This document shows, one piece after another, positions 19,464 to 29,029 of a stretch of 64,000 nucleotides of DNA; the stretch's first letter is position 1, and the number at the start of each line of letters is the position of its first letter. This stretch comes from Actinobacteria bacterium IMCC26077 (GTDB lineage Bacteria > Actinomycetota > Actinomycetes > Nanopelagicales > Nanopelagicaceae). The notes beneath the pieces were generated by a model. The model had not been told where the DNA came from. It made no database searches and saw only the letters and a list, made by a program, of their open reading frames with translations. Both the position numbers and the translations under genes were made by a program. The DNA lies in contig CP015606.1 of assembly GCA_002284915.1 (NCBI GenBank), positions 1,487,613 to 1,551,612 of the forward strand, in the 5' to 3' direction.

Positions 19464-20372
19464 TTACTCGCTTCCTGCCATCGCAGAGGCAAGCGCATCT
19501 GCGCCACCTACAATTTCGCTGATTTCTTGGGTGATTTCTGCCTGACGAGCCGCGTTCGCCTTTCGGGTGAACGACTTGATCAGCTCATCAGCATTATCCG
19601 TTGCTGACTTCATCGCACGACGTCGGGCAGCGTGCTCAGAGGCTGCTGACTGAAGTAGTGCGTTGTAGATACGCGCTTCAATGTACTTGGGAAGGAGCGC
19701 ATCAAGAACCGAATCTGGACTCGGTTCAAATTCATACATAGGCAGTAGACCTGCAGGGCCAGAGCTTTCGACAACCTCTAGGGGCAACATCCGTTTTGCC
19801 ATCGCCTCTTGGGTGACCATCGAACGGAATTCGGTATAGACCACATGCAGCTCGGCTACTCCATCTGGATCAGTCGCTGAATCAGCGATGAAAGCCTTGA
19901 TGAGCTCCTGTCCAATTTCGCGAGCAGATGCATATGTCGGGTTATCGCTGATGCCTGTCCATGATTTTGCAATCGCTCGATCACGGAACTTGTAATACGA
20001 AAGACCTTTCCGTCCCACGATGTACACCTTCGCATCGAGCCCACGTTGCCGAAGCGCTGCAATGAGTTGATCGCCCTCTTTGATTGCGCTGCTCGAATAA
20101 GCACCAGCCATACCGCGATCTGCAGTGATCAATAGAACAGCTGCGCGCTTTGGGTTTGGTTCGAAAGAGGTAAGCGGATGATCAACTGATGCAAAGGATG
20201 CCACCGCAGTAACTGCGCGCGTAAGTTCGTTGGCATAAGGCGTAGAAGCATTGACGCGTTGCTGCGCCTTCACGATACGAGAAGCTGAGATGAGCTCCAT
20301 CGCCTTCGTGATCTTCTTGGTCGCCTTAACCGAACGAATTCGGCGTCGGTAGATGCGGAGTTGTGCGCCCAT
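19464..20372 (-). CDS. atpG: F1Fo ATP synthase gamma subunit
   Basis: A 302-residue central stalk subunit. The N-terminal [24 protein letters not shown] and the C-terminal RRMAMKSAT-type motif ([17 protein letters not shown]) with [14 protein letters not shown] are the family's conserved coiled-coil ends. It couples c-ring rotation to the catalytic head. It is spaced 3 nt from atpA and 3 nt from atpD. Confidence 0.97.
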   Translation of the reverse strand: MGAQLRIYRRRIRSVKATKKITKAMELISASRIVKAQQRVNASTPYANELTRAVTAVASFASVDHPLTSFEPNPKRAAVLLITADRGMAGAYSSSAIKEGDQLIAALRQRGLDAKVYIVGRKGLSYYKFRDRAIAKSWTGISDNPTYASAREIGQELIKAFIADSATDPDGVAELHVVYTEFRSMVTQEAMAKRMLPLEVVESSGPAGLLPMYEFEPSPDSVLDALLPKYIEARIYNALLQSAASEHAARRRAMKSATDNADELIKSFTRKANAARQAEITQEISEIVGGADALASAMAGSE

Positions 20373-20375
20373 TGG

Positions 20376-22010
20376 TTACTTCTTCACCGGAACCATTCGA
20401 GTGATTTGCTCATTGCCTTCACCCTCGAGCGCTTCAGCGGGAGCCTCATTAACTGGCTTGCTTACTGATGGCACGAAGCGAGACTTGAAAGCAGTGATCG
20501 CCTCTTTGAGTGCAGCAATGGTGTCGTCACTAAGGTCGCGGGTCTCAGCGATGACATCGAAGATGCCCTTGCGCTCAGTCCCGATGAAATCGAGGAATTC
20601 GCTCTCGAAGCGACGAATATCTTGGACTGGAATCTCATCGAGCTGACCAGTGGTTCCCGCCCAGATTGATGCCGCTTGGCGCTCTACCGCATACGGCGAG
20701 TACTGCCCTTGCTTGAGCAACTCGACCATACGCGAACCACGCTCGAGTTGAGCCTTTGATGCTGCATCAAGGTCAGATCCGAAGGCTGCGAAAGCTTCGA
20801 GCTCACGGAACTGCGCAAGATCCAGACGAAGTCGACCGGCAATCTTCTTGATTGCTTTCGTCTGTGCTGAGCCACCAACGCGCGAAACCGAGATACCGAC
20901 GTTGATAGCTGGGCGAACGCCAGCGTTGAAGAGATCGGTCTCAAGGAAGCACTGGCCATCGGTAATCGAGATGACGTTTGTTGGGATGAAGGCAGAGACG
21001 TCGTTTCCTTTCGTCTCGATAATCGGCAAGCCAGTCATCGAACCGCCGCCCATATCGTCAGAGAGCTTGGCGCAACGCTCGAGCAGACGTGAATGTAAGT
21101 AAAAGACATCCCCTGGGTACGCCTCACGACCTGGTGGACGACGTAGGAGTAGCGAGACCGAACGATAAGCCTCTGCCTGCTTGGAGAGGTCATCGAAGAT
21201 GATCAATACATGCTCGCCCTTGTACATCCAGTGCTGACCGATGGCAGAACCGGTATATGGCGCGAGGTATTTGAAGCCTGCTGGATCTGATGCAGGTGAT
21301 GCCACGATTGTTGTGTACTCAAGTGCGCCAGCCTCTTCTAGTGCAGCGCGCACCGATGCAATCGTCGAACCCTTTTGGCCGATCGCAACATAAATACATT
21401 TAACTTGCTTCTTTGGATCGCCCGACTTCCAGTTCTCACGCTGATTGATAATCGTGTCGATCGCAATCGCGGTCTTTCCAGTCTGACGGTCACCAATAAT
21501 CAACTGACGTTGGCCGCGCCCGATCGCAGTCATCGCATCAATTGCCTTGATACCAGTCTGAAGTGGCTCTTTCACAGGTTGGCGCTGCACAACTGACGGC
21601 GCCTGAAGTTCGAGCGCACGACGCCCCTCTTCGGCAATTGGACCCTTACCGTCGATGGGGCGACCGAGTGGGTCAACAACGCGACCAAGGAAGCCATTGC
21701 CAACAGGAACAGAGAGGATCTCGCCGGTTCGGCGAACAGTGGTGCCCTCTTCGATGCCGGTGTACTCACCGAGGATAACGACACCAATCTCTCGAACGTC
21801 AAGGTTGAGTGCGAGACCTAGCGTGCCATTCTCGAACTGCAACAACTCATTGGTCATCGTCGAAGGTAGACCCTCGATACGAGCGATTCCATCACCTGCC
21901 TCGACTACGACACCTGTCTCTTCGCGAGTAGCGCCACCTGGTTCAAAACTCTTTACGAATTTCGCCAGGGCATCACGAATCTCCTCGGGGCGGATCGTGA
22001 GTTCGGCCAT
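20376..22010 (-). CDS. atpA: F1Fo ATP synthase alpha subunit
   Basis: A 544-residue regulatory head subunit. [14 protein letters not shown] is the P-loop, and [13 protein letters not shown] and [18 protein letters not shown] are characteristic alpha-subunit stretches. The C-terminus is extended by about 30 residues relative to E. coli AtpA, as in many actinobacteria. A good AGGAG ribosome-binding site precedes the ATG. Confidence 0.98.
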   Translation of the reverse strand: MAELTIRPEEIRDALAKFVKSFEPGGATREETGVVVEAGDGIARIEGLPSTMTNELLQFENGTLGLALNLDVREIGVVILGEYTGIEEGTTVRRTGEILSVPVGNGFLGRVVDPLGRPIDGKGPIAEEGRRALELQAPSVVQRQPVKEPLQTGIKAIDAMTAIGRGQRQLIIGDRQTGKTAIAIDTIINQRENWKSGDPKKQVKCIYVAIGQKGSTIASVRAALEEAGALEYTTIVASPASDPAGFKYLAPYTGSAIGQHWMYKGEHVLIIFDDLSKQAEAYRSVSLLLRRPPGREAYPGDVFYLHSRLLERCAKLSDDMGGGSMTGLPIIETKGNDVSAFIPTNVISITDGQCFLETDLFNAGVRPAINVGISVSRVGGSAQTKAIKKIAGRLRLDLAQFRELEAFAAFGSDLDAASKAQLERGSRMVELLKQGQYSPYAVERQAASIWAGTTGQLDEIPVQDIRRFESEFLDFIGTERKGIFDVIAETRDLSDDTIAALKEAITAFKSRFVPSVSKPVNEAPAEALEGEGNEQITRMVPVKK

Positions 22011-22064
22011 CTTCTTCTCCTTCTGTTGGTTCTATTCGTTTATTAATTCACTAAGTAGCTTCGC

Positions 22065-22853
22065 TTAGCTTGCGAGACTTCTTCCTGCTTCAGCTAGGCG
22101 TCGGGCAATGGTGCCGTCAACCATGTCATCATCAAATTGCACTTCGATGCCACCGATCACAGAGCTATCAACGATGAGATCAAGTGATACTTCGCGACCA
22201 AGTTCCTTGCCCAGTGCGCTTCGAAGTCGATCGCTCTGAGCCGACGTCAACGCGATTGCGCTACGTACGTGGACCACAGTCTTCTTCAACCGTGCGCCAG
22301 CGATATTCGCGCTCTCTTCGAGCGCAGTAATGAAGTGGCGGCCACGCAAGTGGCGAGCAATAGCGAGCGCGATTCGTAACGTTGCCGCAGATACCTTTGT
22401 AGAGAAGAGATCTGAGATGAGGGAATCGATTGCCCGTCCACCCATCAGAGCGCCAGAAAGTTCCTTGGCGCCGCTTAATGCGTGGGCAATTCCCATCAAC
22501 TCAACATCTAATCCAACGACCGCTCCAGCTTCTATTTCAATGGCGACAACCTCAAGCGCAGTTGGCAAGTCAGCTGGGTTGGACCAGCGCTCACTTGCCC
22601 CGCTCTTGATGATCGCAACCGATTGCGAAGAGAGTGACTTTGCGAATAAGTCATCGACTAGCGAAGTCTTGCTCGCGCCATCACGAGTTGGGTCAGTGAG
22701 CGCGCGACGAAGCGGCAGCGAAGAATCGAGAACTTGAATCGCATTGAACAAGTCCTGTGAAATCTTCCCTGCTTCGTCGGCAGAAGGATTGCCAGCAACG
22801 CCACGAAGCGCGGTTAGCGCTTGGCGACTTGCACCCTTCATATCTACTGCCAT
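22065..22853 (-). CDS. atpH: F1Fo ATP synthase delta subunit
   Basis: A 262-residue OSCP/delta protein. The C-terminal VVHVRSAIALTSAQSDRLRSALGKELGREVSLDLIVDSSVIGGIEVQ region is diagnostic in pattern. It is longer than the 180 residues typical of proteobacteria but similar to the free-standing long delta of Streptomyces-type actinobacteria. It is not fused to a b-subunit as in mycobacteria. It connects the peripheral stalk to the head. Confidence 0.93.
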   Translation of the reverse strand: MAVDMKGASRQALTALRGVAGNPSADEAGKISQDLFNAIQVLDSSLPLRRALTDPTRDGASKTSLVDDLFAKSLSSQSVAIIKSGASERWSNPADLPTALEVVAIEIEAGAVVGLDVELMGIAHALSGAKELSGALMGGRAIDSLISDLFSTKVSAATLRIALAIARHLRGRHFITALEESANIAGARLKKTVVHVRSAIALTSAQSDRLRSALGKELGREVSLDLIVDSSVIGGIEVQFDDDMVDGTIARRLAEAGRSLAS

Positions 22854-22894
22854 CTCAACTCACTCTCGGAATCTGGTTCGTATCTGCTACTGCG

Positions 22895-23422
22895 TTACTT
22901 CTTTTGGCTCTCGAGTTCGTCAAGGAATCTATCGACGACCCGCGATTGACGCGCGTGATCATCAAGTGATTCACCGACGATTCGATTAGCTAATTCGATT
23001 GCAAGCGCGCCGACTTCATTTCGAAGCGATGCGACTGCGGCGGTACGTTCTGCTTCGATTGCAGCTGAGGCTGCGGCAGTAATTCGTGCCGCTTCCTCTT
23101 GCGCCTTAGCGCGCATTTGTTCGAGCAGCGCCGCACCTTCAACTCGAGCGCTTTCGCGAATCACCTGAGCTTCACCGCGGGCTGAGCTCAATTGGGATTG
23201 ATACTCAGCTAGGGCAGCTTGGGCTTCACGTTGTGCGCGCTCGGCCTTCTCGATTCCACCTTGAATCGCCTCAGTTCGAGCAGTGAATGCGCGCTCGAAC
23301 ATCGGCACAACTTTGGAGCGGAGTACTAAGAAGAGCAGAGTGAAAGCGATAAAACCAACGATGATTTCCGCGGTGTGCGGAACCAGTGGGTTGATTTCTC
23401 CTTCAGCGGCTAATGTGATCAT
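22895..23422 (-). CDS. atpF: F1Fo ATP synthase b subunit
   Basis: A 175-residue peripheral stalk subunit with one N-terminal membrane helix (about residues 16-36, IIVGFIAFTLLFLVL) followed by a long charged helix rich in Ala, Glu, Arg and Gln (about 45-165). It holds the head static relative to subunit a. It is separated by 3 nt from atpE and 41 nt from atpH. Confidence 0.95.
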   Translation of the reverse strand: MITLAAEGEINPLVPHTAEIIVGFIAFTLLFLVLRSKVVPMFERAFTARTEAIQGGIEKAERAQREAQAALAEYQSQLSSARGEAQVIRESARVEGAALLEQMRAKAQEEAARITAAASAAIEAERTAAVASLRNEVGALAIELANRIVGESLDDHARQSRVVDRFLDELESQKK

Positions 23423-23425
23423 GGT

Positions 23426-23629
23426 TTAGAGAACGAACGCTAGAACCAGACCGAAGAGTGCAAGCGCTTCAGCAAGTGCGAAGCCGAGGAATGCAATCGG
23501 CTGGAGCACGCTACGTGCCTCAGGTTGACGTGCTACACCATTGATGTACGCAGCGAAGATAAGTCCAGTTGCGATACCAGGACCAATTGCTGCAAGGCCG
23601 AAACCGACCAGGTTGAGTGTGCCTTCCAT
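23426..23629 (-). CDS. atpE: F1Fo ATP synthase c subunit
   Basis: A 67-residue hairpin of two membrane helices joined by the ARQPEA loop. The ion-carrying carboxylate is Glu54 in [11 protein letters not shown]. The residues after it lack the Ser/Thr and Tyr ligands of sodium-type rings, so proton coupling is expected. The start is the ATG at 23627-23629 ([11 protein letters not shown]), because upstream in-frame sequence is basic and non-homologous and overlaps atpB. Confidence 0.96.
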   Translation of the reverse strand: MEGTLNLVGFGLAAIGPGIATGLIFAAYINGVARQPEARSVLQPIAFLGFALAEALALFGLVLAFVL

Positions 23630-23697
23630 GTTGTTACCTTTTCTACCTTTCGTTCTTTTCGATAAGACGGGCGCCTTATCGGTGGTACAAAAATCGT

Positions 23698-24480
23698 TTA
23701 GTGCTCGTCGGCCAATGCGCCGGCGATGTATAGAGCTGCCAACAAAGTGAAGATGTAAGCCTGCAGACACTGGACCATGAACTCGAAGAAGGTCAACACG
23801 ATTCCAATAGAGAAGGCGAAGGGGCTAATGAGCTTGAGACCAATCACGCCTTCGAGCAGATGCTCGCCACCCAGAATGAAGACCAGTAGCAGCAAGTGGC
23901 CAGCGAACATATTTGCAAAGAGACGGAGCGAGAGAGTTAGCGGTCGGACTAAGAAGAAGGTCAGAAGTTCAAGCGGAGTGATGAGAATGTACGCCGCCTT
24001 GGGAACTCCTGGCATGAACATAATCTCTTTGATGTACTTGAATGCCCCCTGCTTTCGCACACCCACATAGTGGAAAACGAAGAAGGTGATGATTGCCAGA
24101 ACGTAAGGAAAGCTCACCCGCGACATCGTGGGGAATTGCAACATTGGCACGATTCCAAAGATGTTATTTACGAGGATGAAAGTGAAAAGCGTGAACAAGT
24201 AGGGAACAAATCTCATGAACTCATGGCCGATGACATCTTTAGCCAGATCATTTCGGACGAAGCTATAGACACTTTCGCCTGCGAACTGCAATTTAGAGGG
24301 AACGATTGCCGCTTTACGTGAGGCTAGTATGAAGAAGAGTGAGATCAGGATTACCGAGAAGAAAACTAGGAAAATAGGTTTAGTGGTGAACGGATTATCA
24401 CCGAAAATCGGTGGCAAATTGAAGTCGACTGCGCTAGGTGGCTTAAAGCCTTCCCCTTCAGCTAACCGAATCACTTGCAA
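23698..24480 (-). CDS. atpB: F1Fo ATP synthase a subunit
   Basis: A 260-residue membrane protein with five to six helices. [16 protein letters not shown] contains the essential stator Arg, and [19 protein letters not shown] forms the last helix next to the c-ring. The N-terminal half carries the [17 protein letters not shown] helix. It forms the proton half-channels with the c-ring. It is the first core gene of the atp operon, preceded by AtpI/AtpZ-like genes. Confidence 0.96.
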   Translation of the reverse strand: MQVIRLAEGEGFKPPSAVDFNLPPIFGDNPFTTKPIFLVFFSVILISLFFILASRKAAIVPSKLQFAGESVYSFVRNDLAKDVIGHEFMRFVPYLFTLFTFILVNNIFGIVPMLQFPTMSRVSFPYVLAIITFFVFHYVGVRKQGAFKYIKEIMFMPGVPKAAYILITPLELLTFFLVRPLTLSLRLFANMFAGHLLLLVFILGGEHLLEGVIGLKLISPFAFSIGIVLTFFEFMVQCLQAYIFTLLAALYIAGALADEH

Positions 24481-24549
24481 TCCATTCCTTCCATGGGAAT
24501 CACCGTGCTTCGCGCCAAACCCTATGGGGAAATAGCCGTTTCCGCGAAA

Positions 24550-24744
24550 TTACCGGCGGCCGAATCGGAGCCAGACGAGATAGATCGACGAGCCCATTCC
24601 CAGCAGGAGCCCCACCAGAACCAGAAACGAGCTCCCCAACCACCGATCAAGGAGCCAGCCGATACCGCCCCAGACAATCTGCCCTGAGATGAGGTAGCCC
24701 ATGATGGACCAGAGAGCGCTCTCCTCTCCTCGATTGCTAGCCAT
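24550..24744 (-). CDS. AtpZ/AtpI-like small membrane protein
   Basis: A 64-residue protein with two predicted membrane helices (about residues 13-33 and 38-58; GYLISGQIVWGGIGWLLDRW and FLVLVGLLLGMGSSIYLVW). The GGIGWLLDRWLG motif is typical of AtpZ-like Fo assembly proteins that support magnesium or c-ring assembly. It lies between the AtpI-like gene and atpB. An overlapping alternative frame with a slightly longer ORF is rejected because it lacks this pattern. Confidence 0.8.
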   Translation of the reverse strand: MASNRGEESALWSIMGYLISGQIVWGGIGWLLDRWLGSSFLVLVGLLLGMGSSIYLVWLRFGRR

Positions 24745-24767
24745 AACCCCACCTTAGTGCAGGCTGG

Positions 24768-25145
24768 TCACCGGCGAACGAGTCGACGGTAGGCAACCAT
24801 CTCTCCCACCAGCCAGCCAAGAGCTGTGGCGAAGGCAACACCGGCAAACCAGGGGCGATCAATCGATGTTTGTGAGAGCGCAATCATGAAACCCGCCATC
24901 CCAACCAACTTGGTGAGGAAGCTAAGTGCGACGAAGGCGAAGGTGAGTCGTGGGTCAAGGCTCCGCGTGGTCGCCGCGATAATCAGATGAATAATGAAGA
25001 AGAGCACTACGACGACCAGCGCTGCGAGCCCTGCGAAGAGTCCGCTACTTCCCGCCACGAACGTGGCCACCACAGTTCCAACGATGCCGATGACAAGCGC
25101 GGGGATACTCGCACCTTTGAGAAAGAGCGCTGGGTAATTGATCAT
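24768..25145 (-). CDS. AtpI-like ATP synthase-associated membrane protein
   Basis: A 125-residue protein with four hydrophobic segments (ALVIGIVGTVVATFVAG, FAGLAALVVVVLFFIIHLIIA, TFAFVALSFLTKLVGMAGFMIAL, WFAGVAFATALGWLVGE). This is the position and topology of the ATP synthase I / Rv1303-type protein between wecA and atpB in actinobacteria. Role in synthase assembly is family knowledge, not visible. It overlaps the wecA stop by 4 bases. Confidence 0.75.
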   Translation of the reverse strand: MINYPALFLKGASIPALVIGIVGTVVATFVAGSSGLFAGLAALVVVVLFFIIHLIIAATTRSLDPRLTFAFVALSFLTKLVGMAGFMIALSQTSIDRPWFAGVAFATALGWLVGEMVAYRRLVRR

Positions 25146-26227
25146 CGGACCAACGCTCGAGGTTTGAGCGTAAGAGTAAGTATTGGCACCAAAAGAGTTA
25201 ACGACACCAGCAGATTAATTCGCCATGAGATAAATGCTGAAGCAGAGACTGGTGCCGCAACTAAAAAGGTCCAGAGGTACATCATCAAAGTCGCACTTCG
25301 CTGTGAATGTCCACGAGCTAATAGGCGATGGTGGAGATGGCCTTTGTCAGGCGCGAAGGGAGAACGCCCTGCGCGTGTTCTACGAATGATTGCTAAGAGA
25401 AGGTCGATCAATGGAATAGCTAGTACGGCAAATGGCAACATGAGTGGTACGAGAGTTGGCGCAAAATTCTGTGAAGCAATCGCGTTAGCATCAATCTGTC
25501 CGGTGAGCGTGATGGCTGCAACCCCGAGAAGTAAACCTAGGACCATTGACCCGGAATCGCCCATAAATATTCGCGCTGGAAATGCGTTATGCGGTAGGAA
25601 CCCTAGACATGCGCCCAACATGATCGCAGTAATCAATGAAGGAGCTCCTGCGCGATCGAAGTTGTATACGACTGAGAGTAGGTATGCGAACGAGAAGAAG
25701 CATCCCGCTGCAATTGCCACGATTCCGGCAGCGAGACCATCTAATCCGTCGATAAAATTCACTGCATTGATCGTCACCAGAATGATAAAAATAGTGATCA
25801 ACTGCCCAAGTGAAGTCGGCAACGTCGTCACACCATTGATGGGAAGCCACAGTAGTTGCACTCCGAAATAGACAAGTATTGCCGCAGCTAGCGTCTGACC
25901 TGCAAGTTTTGTAATGGCATCAAGCCCCCACTTATCGTCAAAAACTCCTAAGAGGCAGATGACGGTGGCCGCAAGACATATTCCACGAATCTGTTGATCT
26001 TGCAGAAATGCTTTACTCAATAACTTTAATTGCGAAGCAATCAGCACCGACAACATGATGGCCAACCAAATGGCAATTCCACCCCAACGTGGCGTCACTT
26101 CGGTATGGACATCCCGCGCTCGTATATGTGCAACTGCGCCAAACTTCAAGGCGAGCACTCGCGCATAGGGGGTCAATAAATAGACGAAGACCCCCGTCAA
26201 AAGCAGAACAAGAAGGTGCTCACGCAT
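25142..26227 (-). CDS. wecA: WecA-like undecaprenyl/decaprenyl-phosphate sugar-1-phosphate transferase
   Basis: A 361-residue polyprenyl-phosphate glycosyl-1-phosphate transferase (MraY/WecA family) with about eleven helices. Motifs are DDKWGLDA (metal-binding Asp pair), NAVNFIDGLDGLAAG, FMGDSGSM and the cytoplasmic HHRLLARGHSQR loop. In actinobacteria this orthologue sits immediately upstream of the atp genes and transfers GlcNAc-1-phosphate to decaprenyl phosphate to start linkage-unit or cell-wall glycan synthesis. It shares a base with the glyA stop. Confidence 0.88.
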   Translation of the reverse strand: MREHLLVLLLTGVFVYLLTPYARVLALKFGAVAHIRARDVHTEVTPRWGGIAIWLAIMLSVLIASQLKLLSKAFLQDQQIRGICLAATVICLLGVFDDKWGLDAITKLAGQTLAAAILVYFGVQLLWLPINGVTTLPTSLGQLITIFIILVTINAVNFIDGLDGLAAGIVAIAAGCFFSFAYLLSVVYNFDRAGAPSLITAIMLGACLGFLPHNAFPARIFMGDSGSMVLGLLLGVAAITLTGQIDANAIASQNFAPTLVPLMLPFAVLAIPLIDLLLAIIRRTRAGRSPFAPDKGHLHHRLLARGHSQRSATLMMYLWTFLVAAPVSASAFISWRINLLVSLTLLVPILTLTLKPRALVR

Positions 26228-27486
26228 TAGCGGTCAGGATAAATTGGAAAGCGTCGACACAACTCTTGGACTTCACCTGCGATTTTTGATGCTGCAGCTG
26301 GCTCCTTGATTGCTCGTGCAATCAGAGTTGCGATTACTTTCATCTCGGCAACACCCATACCTTGAGTGGTCACAGACGGACTACCAACGCGAATTCCACT
26401 AGTAATGGATGGTGGTTGCGGGTCAAATGGAATGGAGTTCTTATTTAATGTGATGCCTGCTTCGCCGCAGCGCTCATCAGCTTCCTTTCCCGTAACACCC
26501 AAACCTTGAACATCAATCAAAGCTAGGTGAGTTTGGGTGCCGCCTGAGACAGCTCGCATTCCCTCTTCGACTAATCCGGCAGCGAGGGCCTGTGCGTTCT
26601 GAATGACATCTTTGGCGTACTTCTGGAAACTTGGTTGGAGACACTCTTTAAGCGCAACGGCTTTTGCAGCAACCGCGCTCATGATTGGCCCACCTTGCAT
26701 TCCAGGGAAGATCGCCTTATCAATTGCAGCGCCATGTTCGCCCTTAGCCAGAATCATTCCACCACGAGGGCCGCGTAACACTTTATGGGTGGTAAACGAA
26801 ACGACATCCGCATACGGAACGGGCGACGGGATTGCCTTGCCTGCAACCAATCCAATGAAGTGTGCCGCATCGACCCACATGATCGCGCCCACTTCATCAC
26901 AGATTTCACGAACTCGCTTGAAGTCAATCAAGCTTGGATATGCGGTTGCGCCACTACAAATCATCTTTGGCTTATGTTTGATTGCTAGATCTCGTAATTC
27001 GTCGTAATCGATAAGTTCGGTATCTTGTCGAACACCATATGACTCGACGTTAAACCATTTGCCTGAAAAGTTAACTTTAGAACCATGGGTGAGATGTCCA
27101 CCGTGCGGCAGCGACATCGCTAGAACGGTATCGCCTGGTTTGGTGAACGCTTGATAAACAGCAACGTTTGCGCTGGCACCAGAGTGCGCTTGCACATTGG
27201 CATGCTCGGCGCCGAAGAGCTCCTTGGCTCGGGAAATCGCTAGCGCTTCGACTTTATCTACCTCTTCACACCCGCCGTAGTAACGCTTACCTGGATAACC
27301 CTCCGCATACTTATTAGAGAGCGTCGATCCAAGAGCTGCTAAGACCGCGGGCGAGGTGAAGTTTTCGCTCGCGATGAGTTGCAGTCCACTCCGCTCGCGC
27401 TCGAGCTCTGATAGCAAGACCGCTGAAACTTCTGGATCTTGCGATGCCAGCGCCTCGTTGCTGGCTCCGTAAAATGGTGCGCTCAT
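26227..27486 (-). CDS. glyA: Serine hydroxymethyltransferase
   Basis: A 419-residue PLP enzyme that converts serine and tetrahydrofolate to glycine and methylenetetrahydrofolate. SENFTSPAVL, NKYAEGYPGKRYYGGCE, HLTHGS and the Schiff-base Lys in SFTTHKVLRGPRGG are all present. A GGAGG ribosome-binding site lies 8 nt before the ATG. In the mycobacterial order I recall, tsaC is directly followed by wecA, so glyA looks inserted into an otherwise conserved operon. No glycine-riboswitch-like structure is seen in the 70 bp before it. Confidence 0.97.
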   Translation of the reverse strand: MSAPFYGASNEALASQDPEVSAVLLSELERERSGLQLIASENFTSPAVLAALGSTLSNKYAEGYPGKRYYGGCEEVDKVEALAISRAKELFGAEHANVQAHSGASANVAVYQAFTKPGDTVLAMSLPHGGHLTHGSKVNFSGKWFNVESYGVRQDTELIDYDELRDLAIKHKPKMICSGATAYPSLIDFKRVREICDEVGAIMWVDAAHFIGLVAGKAIPSPVPYADVVSFTTHKVLRGPRGGMILAKGEHGAAIDKAIFPGMQGGPIMSAVAAKAVALKECLQPSFQKYAKDVIQNAQALAAGLVEEGMRAVSGGTQTHLALIDVQGLGVTGKEADERCGEAGITLNKNSIPFDPQPPSITSGIRVGSPSVTTQGMGVAEMKVIATLIARAIKEPAAASKIAGEVQELCRRFPIYPDR

Positions 27487-27556
27487 CTGAGGTCCTCCGT
27501 AATCGAGCTCCGAATCGGCTTCGGATGTTCGAACCTGGTGCTAAGTAGTCGAAAAT

Positions 27557-28201
27557 CTAGCTCAATTCTGGGGAGATGGAAGGGCACGCCTCACGCAAGC
27601 TCGCCGAATCGATGGCCCCCACGCGCATAACTCGAGGTGGTTCAGATGTGCAATCCACCACAGCGCTCACTGAACCAGCCTCAACCGCACCACCATCGAA
27701 TATCAGTTCAAGGTTTGAGCCGAAGACTTCGTTCACAAGGGGCGCGTCGCTAAATGGCTTCCGACCCGAGAGCGAAGCACTTGCTACGGCTAACGGACCA
27801 GTCTCATTGAGAAGTTTGATCGCAAACTCATGATCCGGGACTCGAACTGCAATTTGATCTAAGAGCTGCTCATCGCCAAGGTCCCAGGTCAGAGCTGGGT
27901 GAGGTTTCAGATAGAGCGTGAGCGCCCCAGGCCAAAATCGCGCCATCAATAGCTCTGCCGCCGCGGAGATCTCACGGGTAATGCCAACGATGCGAGCTTT
28001 ATCCCCGATCATCACCGATGCTGCTTGACCGGGTGGGTCATTTCGGAGGAGATGGAGCGCACTTACTGCCATTCGATTAAATGCATCAACCGCAAATATG
28101 TAGCCGCTCTCAACCGGTAGCGCAATGACATTCCCAGACCGGATCTCACGTAGCGCGCGATCAATCGCAGCAGGGTGAGTGATATCTACGATTTCTGCCA
28201 T
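27557..28201 (-). CDS. L-threonylcarbamoyladenylate synthase (TsaC/YwlC family)
   Basis: A 214-residue YrdC-domain protein. VIALPVESGYIFAVDAFN is the nucleotide-binding KxR/SxR-type region, followed by FWPGALTLYLKP, VRVPDHEFA and ASASLSGRKP with GAVEAGSVSAVVDCT. The enzyme makes threonylcarbamoyl-AMP for the t6A modification of ANN-decoding tRNAs. The initial motif is somewhat divergent from the canonical TDTVYGL (here VESGYIF), so activity should be treated with slight caution. Its ATG shares one base with the prmC stop. Confidence 0.85.
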   Translation of the reverse strand: MAEIVDITHPAAIDRALREIRSGNVIALPVESGYIFAVDAFNRMAVSALHLLRNDPPGQAASVMIGDKARIVGITREISAAAELLMARFWPGALTLYLKPHPALTWDLGDEQLLDQIAVRVPDHEFAIKLLNETGPLAVASASLSGRKPFSDAPLVNEVFGSNLELIFDGGAVEAGSVSAVVDCTSEPPRVMRVGAIDSASLREACPSISPELS

Positions 28202-29025
28202 TACTTTCGCACTCCACTACTCCAGCGTGGTCGACCATTCAAATCATAGTGAAGTTCTACATTATTGAAATATTGGGAGAGCGCATCAGCAATCGCTCCG
28301 CCTTGGCTCTCATGGTGCTCTATTGCAAGATATCCATGGGGCTTGAGCGCTCGAGCAGCTGCATCGATGAATAGTCTTGGAACTTCGATGCCAATGCTGC
28401 CACCAAATAACGCGCTACTTGGTTCGAATTTCGCCACCTCGAACGGCAGCGCTTCACCCTGGGGAATGTACGGTGGATTGGCAATCACTGCGTCCCACTC
28501 CGCTCCACCTGCAAAGTCGGATACATCTGTTTCGAGAATTTCAATATCTGCACTTAAAGCGTTGACATTTTTCCGCAGCCAGGCGAGCGCCGCTCGATCC
28601 TTTTCAACCGCAGTGACGCGAGAGCCCGGAAGCTCGAGTGCAATCGATAGCGCGAGCGCGCCTGAGCCTGCACCAAGGTCGAGCACTTTCGGTTCTGAGA
28701 GGTGTGCAATTTTTGACATGAGATCTGAAACCAAATTCTCACTCTCGGGGCGTGGAATTAATACGCCTGGGCCAACTGCGAGAGTGAGTTGTCGAAAGTA
28801 AGCACGTCCAGTTATGTATTGAATAGGTTCACTCAACTTTCGACGAGCAATAAAGCTCTCAAATCTCTCAATGTGTTCGCGCAGCACTACATCCTGCGCG
28901 AGCACGTTAGTCCGCGAGAGATCACAAGCTTCGCCGAGAAGTAAGAGGGCATCTAACGATGGGTCAGCGACGTGCGCTGCAAGCTCTTGCTCACCCCACT
29001 TGATCAATTCTCGAGCGCTCGACAT
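28201..29025 (-). CDS. prmC: Release factor N5-glutamine methyltransferase
   Basis: A 274-residue SAM-dependent methyltransferase. It has an N-terminal helical domain, LDLGAGSGALALSIA as SAM-binding motif I, and IANPPYIP, the NPPY active site that receives the glutamine side chain. It methylates the GGQ glutamine of RF1/RF2, and prfA lies 4 nt upstream. I chose the internal ATG (MSSARELIKW) because it fits the prfA stop; a start 39 nt earlier would overlap prfA. Confidence 0.93.
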   Translation of the reverse strand: MSSARELIKWGEQELAAHVADPSLDALLLLGEACDLSRTNVLAQDVVLREHIERFESFIARRKLSEPIQYITGRAYFRQLTLAVGPGVLIPRPESENLVSDLMSKIAHLSEPKVLDLGAGSGALALSIALELPGSRVTAVEKDRAALAWLRKNVNALSADIEILETDVSDFAGGAEWDAVIANPPYIPQGEALPFEVAKFEPSSALFGGSIGIEVPRLFIDAAARALKPHGYLAIEHHESQGGAIADALSQYFNNVELHYDLNGRPRWSSGVRK

Positions 29026-29029
29026 GAGA

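Noticed and set aside
24522..24752. Alternative 76-residue frame over the AtpZ-like gene
   Set aside because: It lacks the two-helix AtpZ pattern and is Trp/Arg-rich, as expected for a shifted frame.
27487..27556. Glycine or folate riboswitch before glyA
   Set aside because: The 70-bp gap shows a plain GGAGG site and no paired conserved core.
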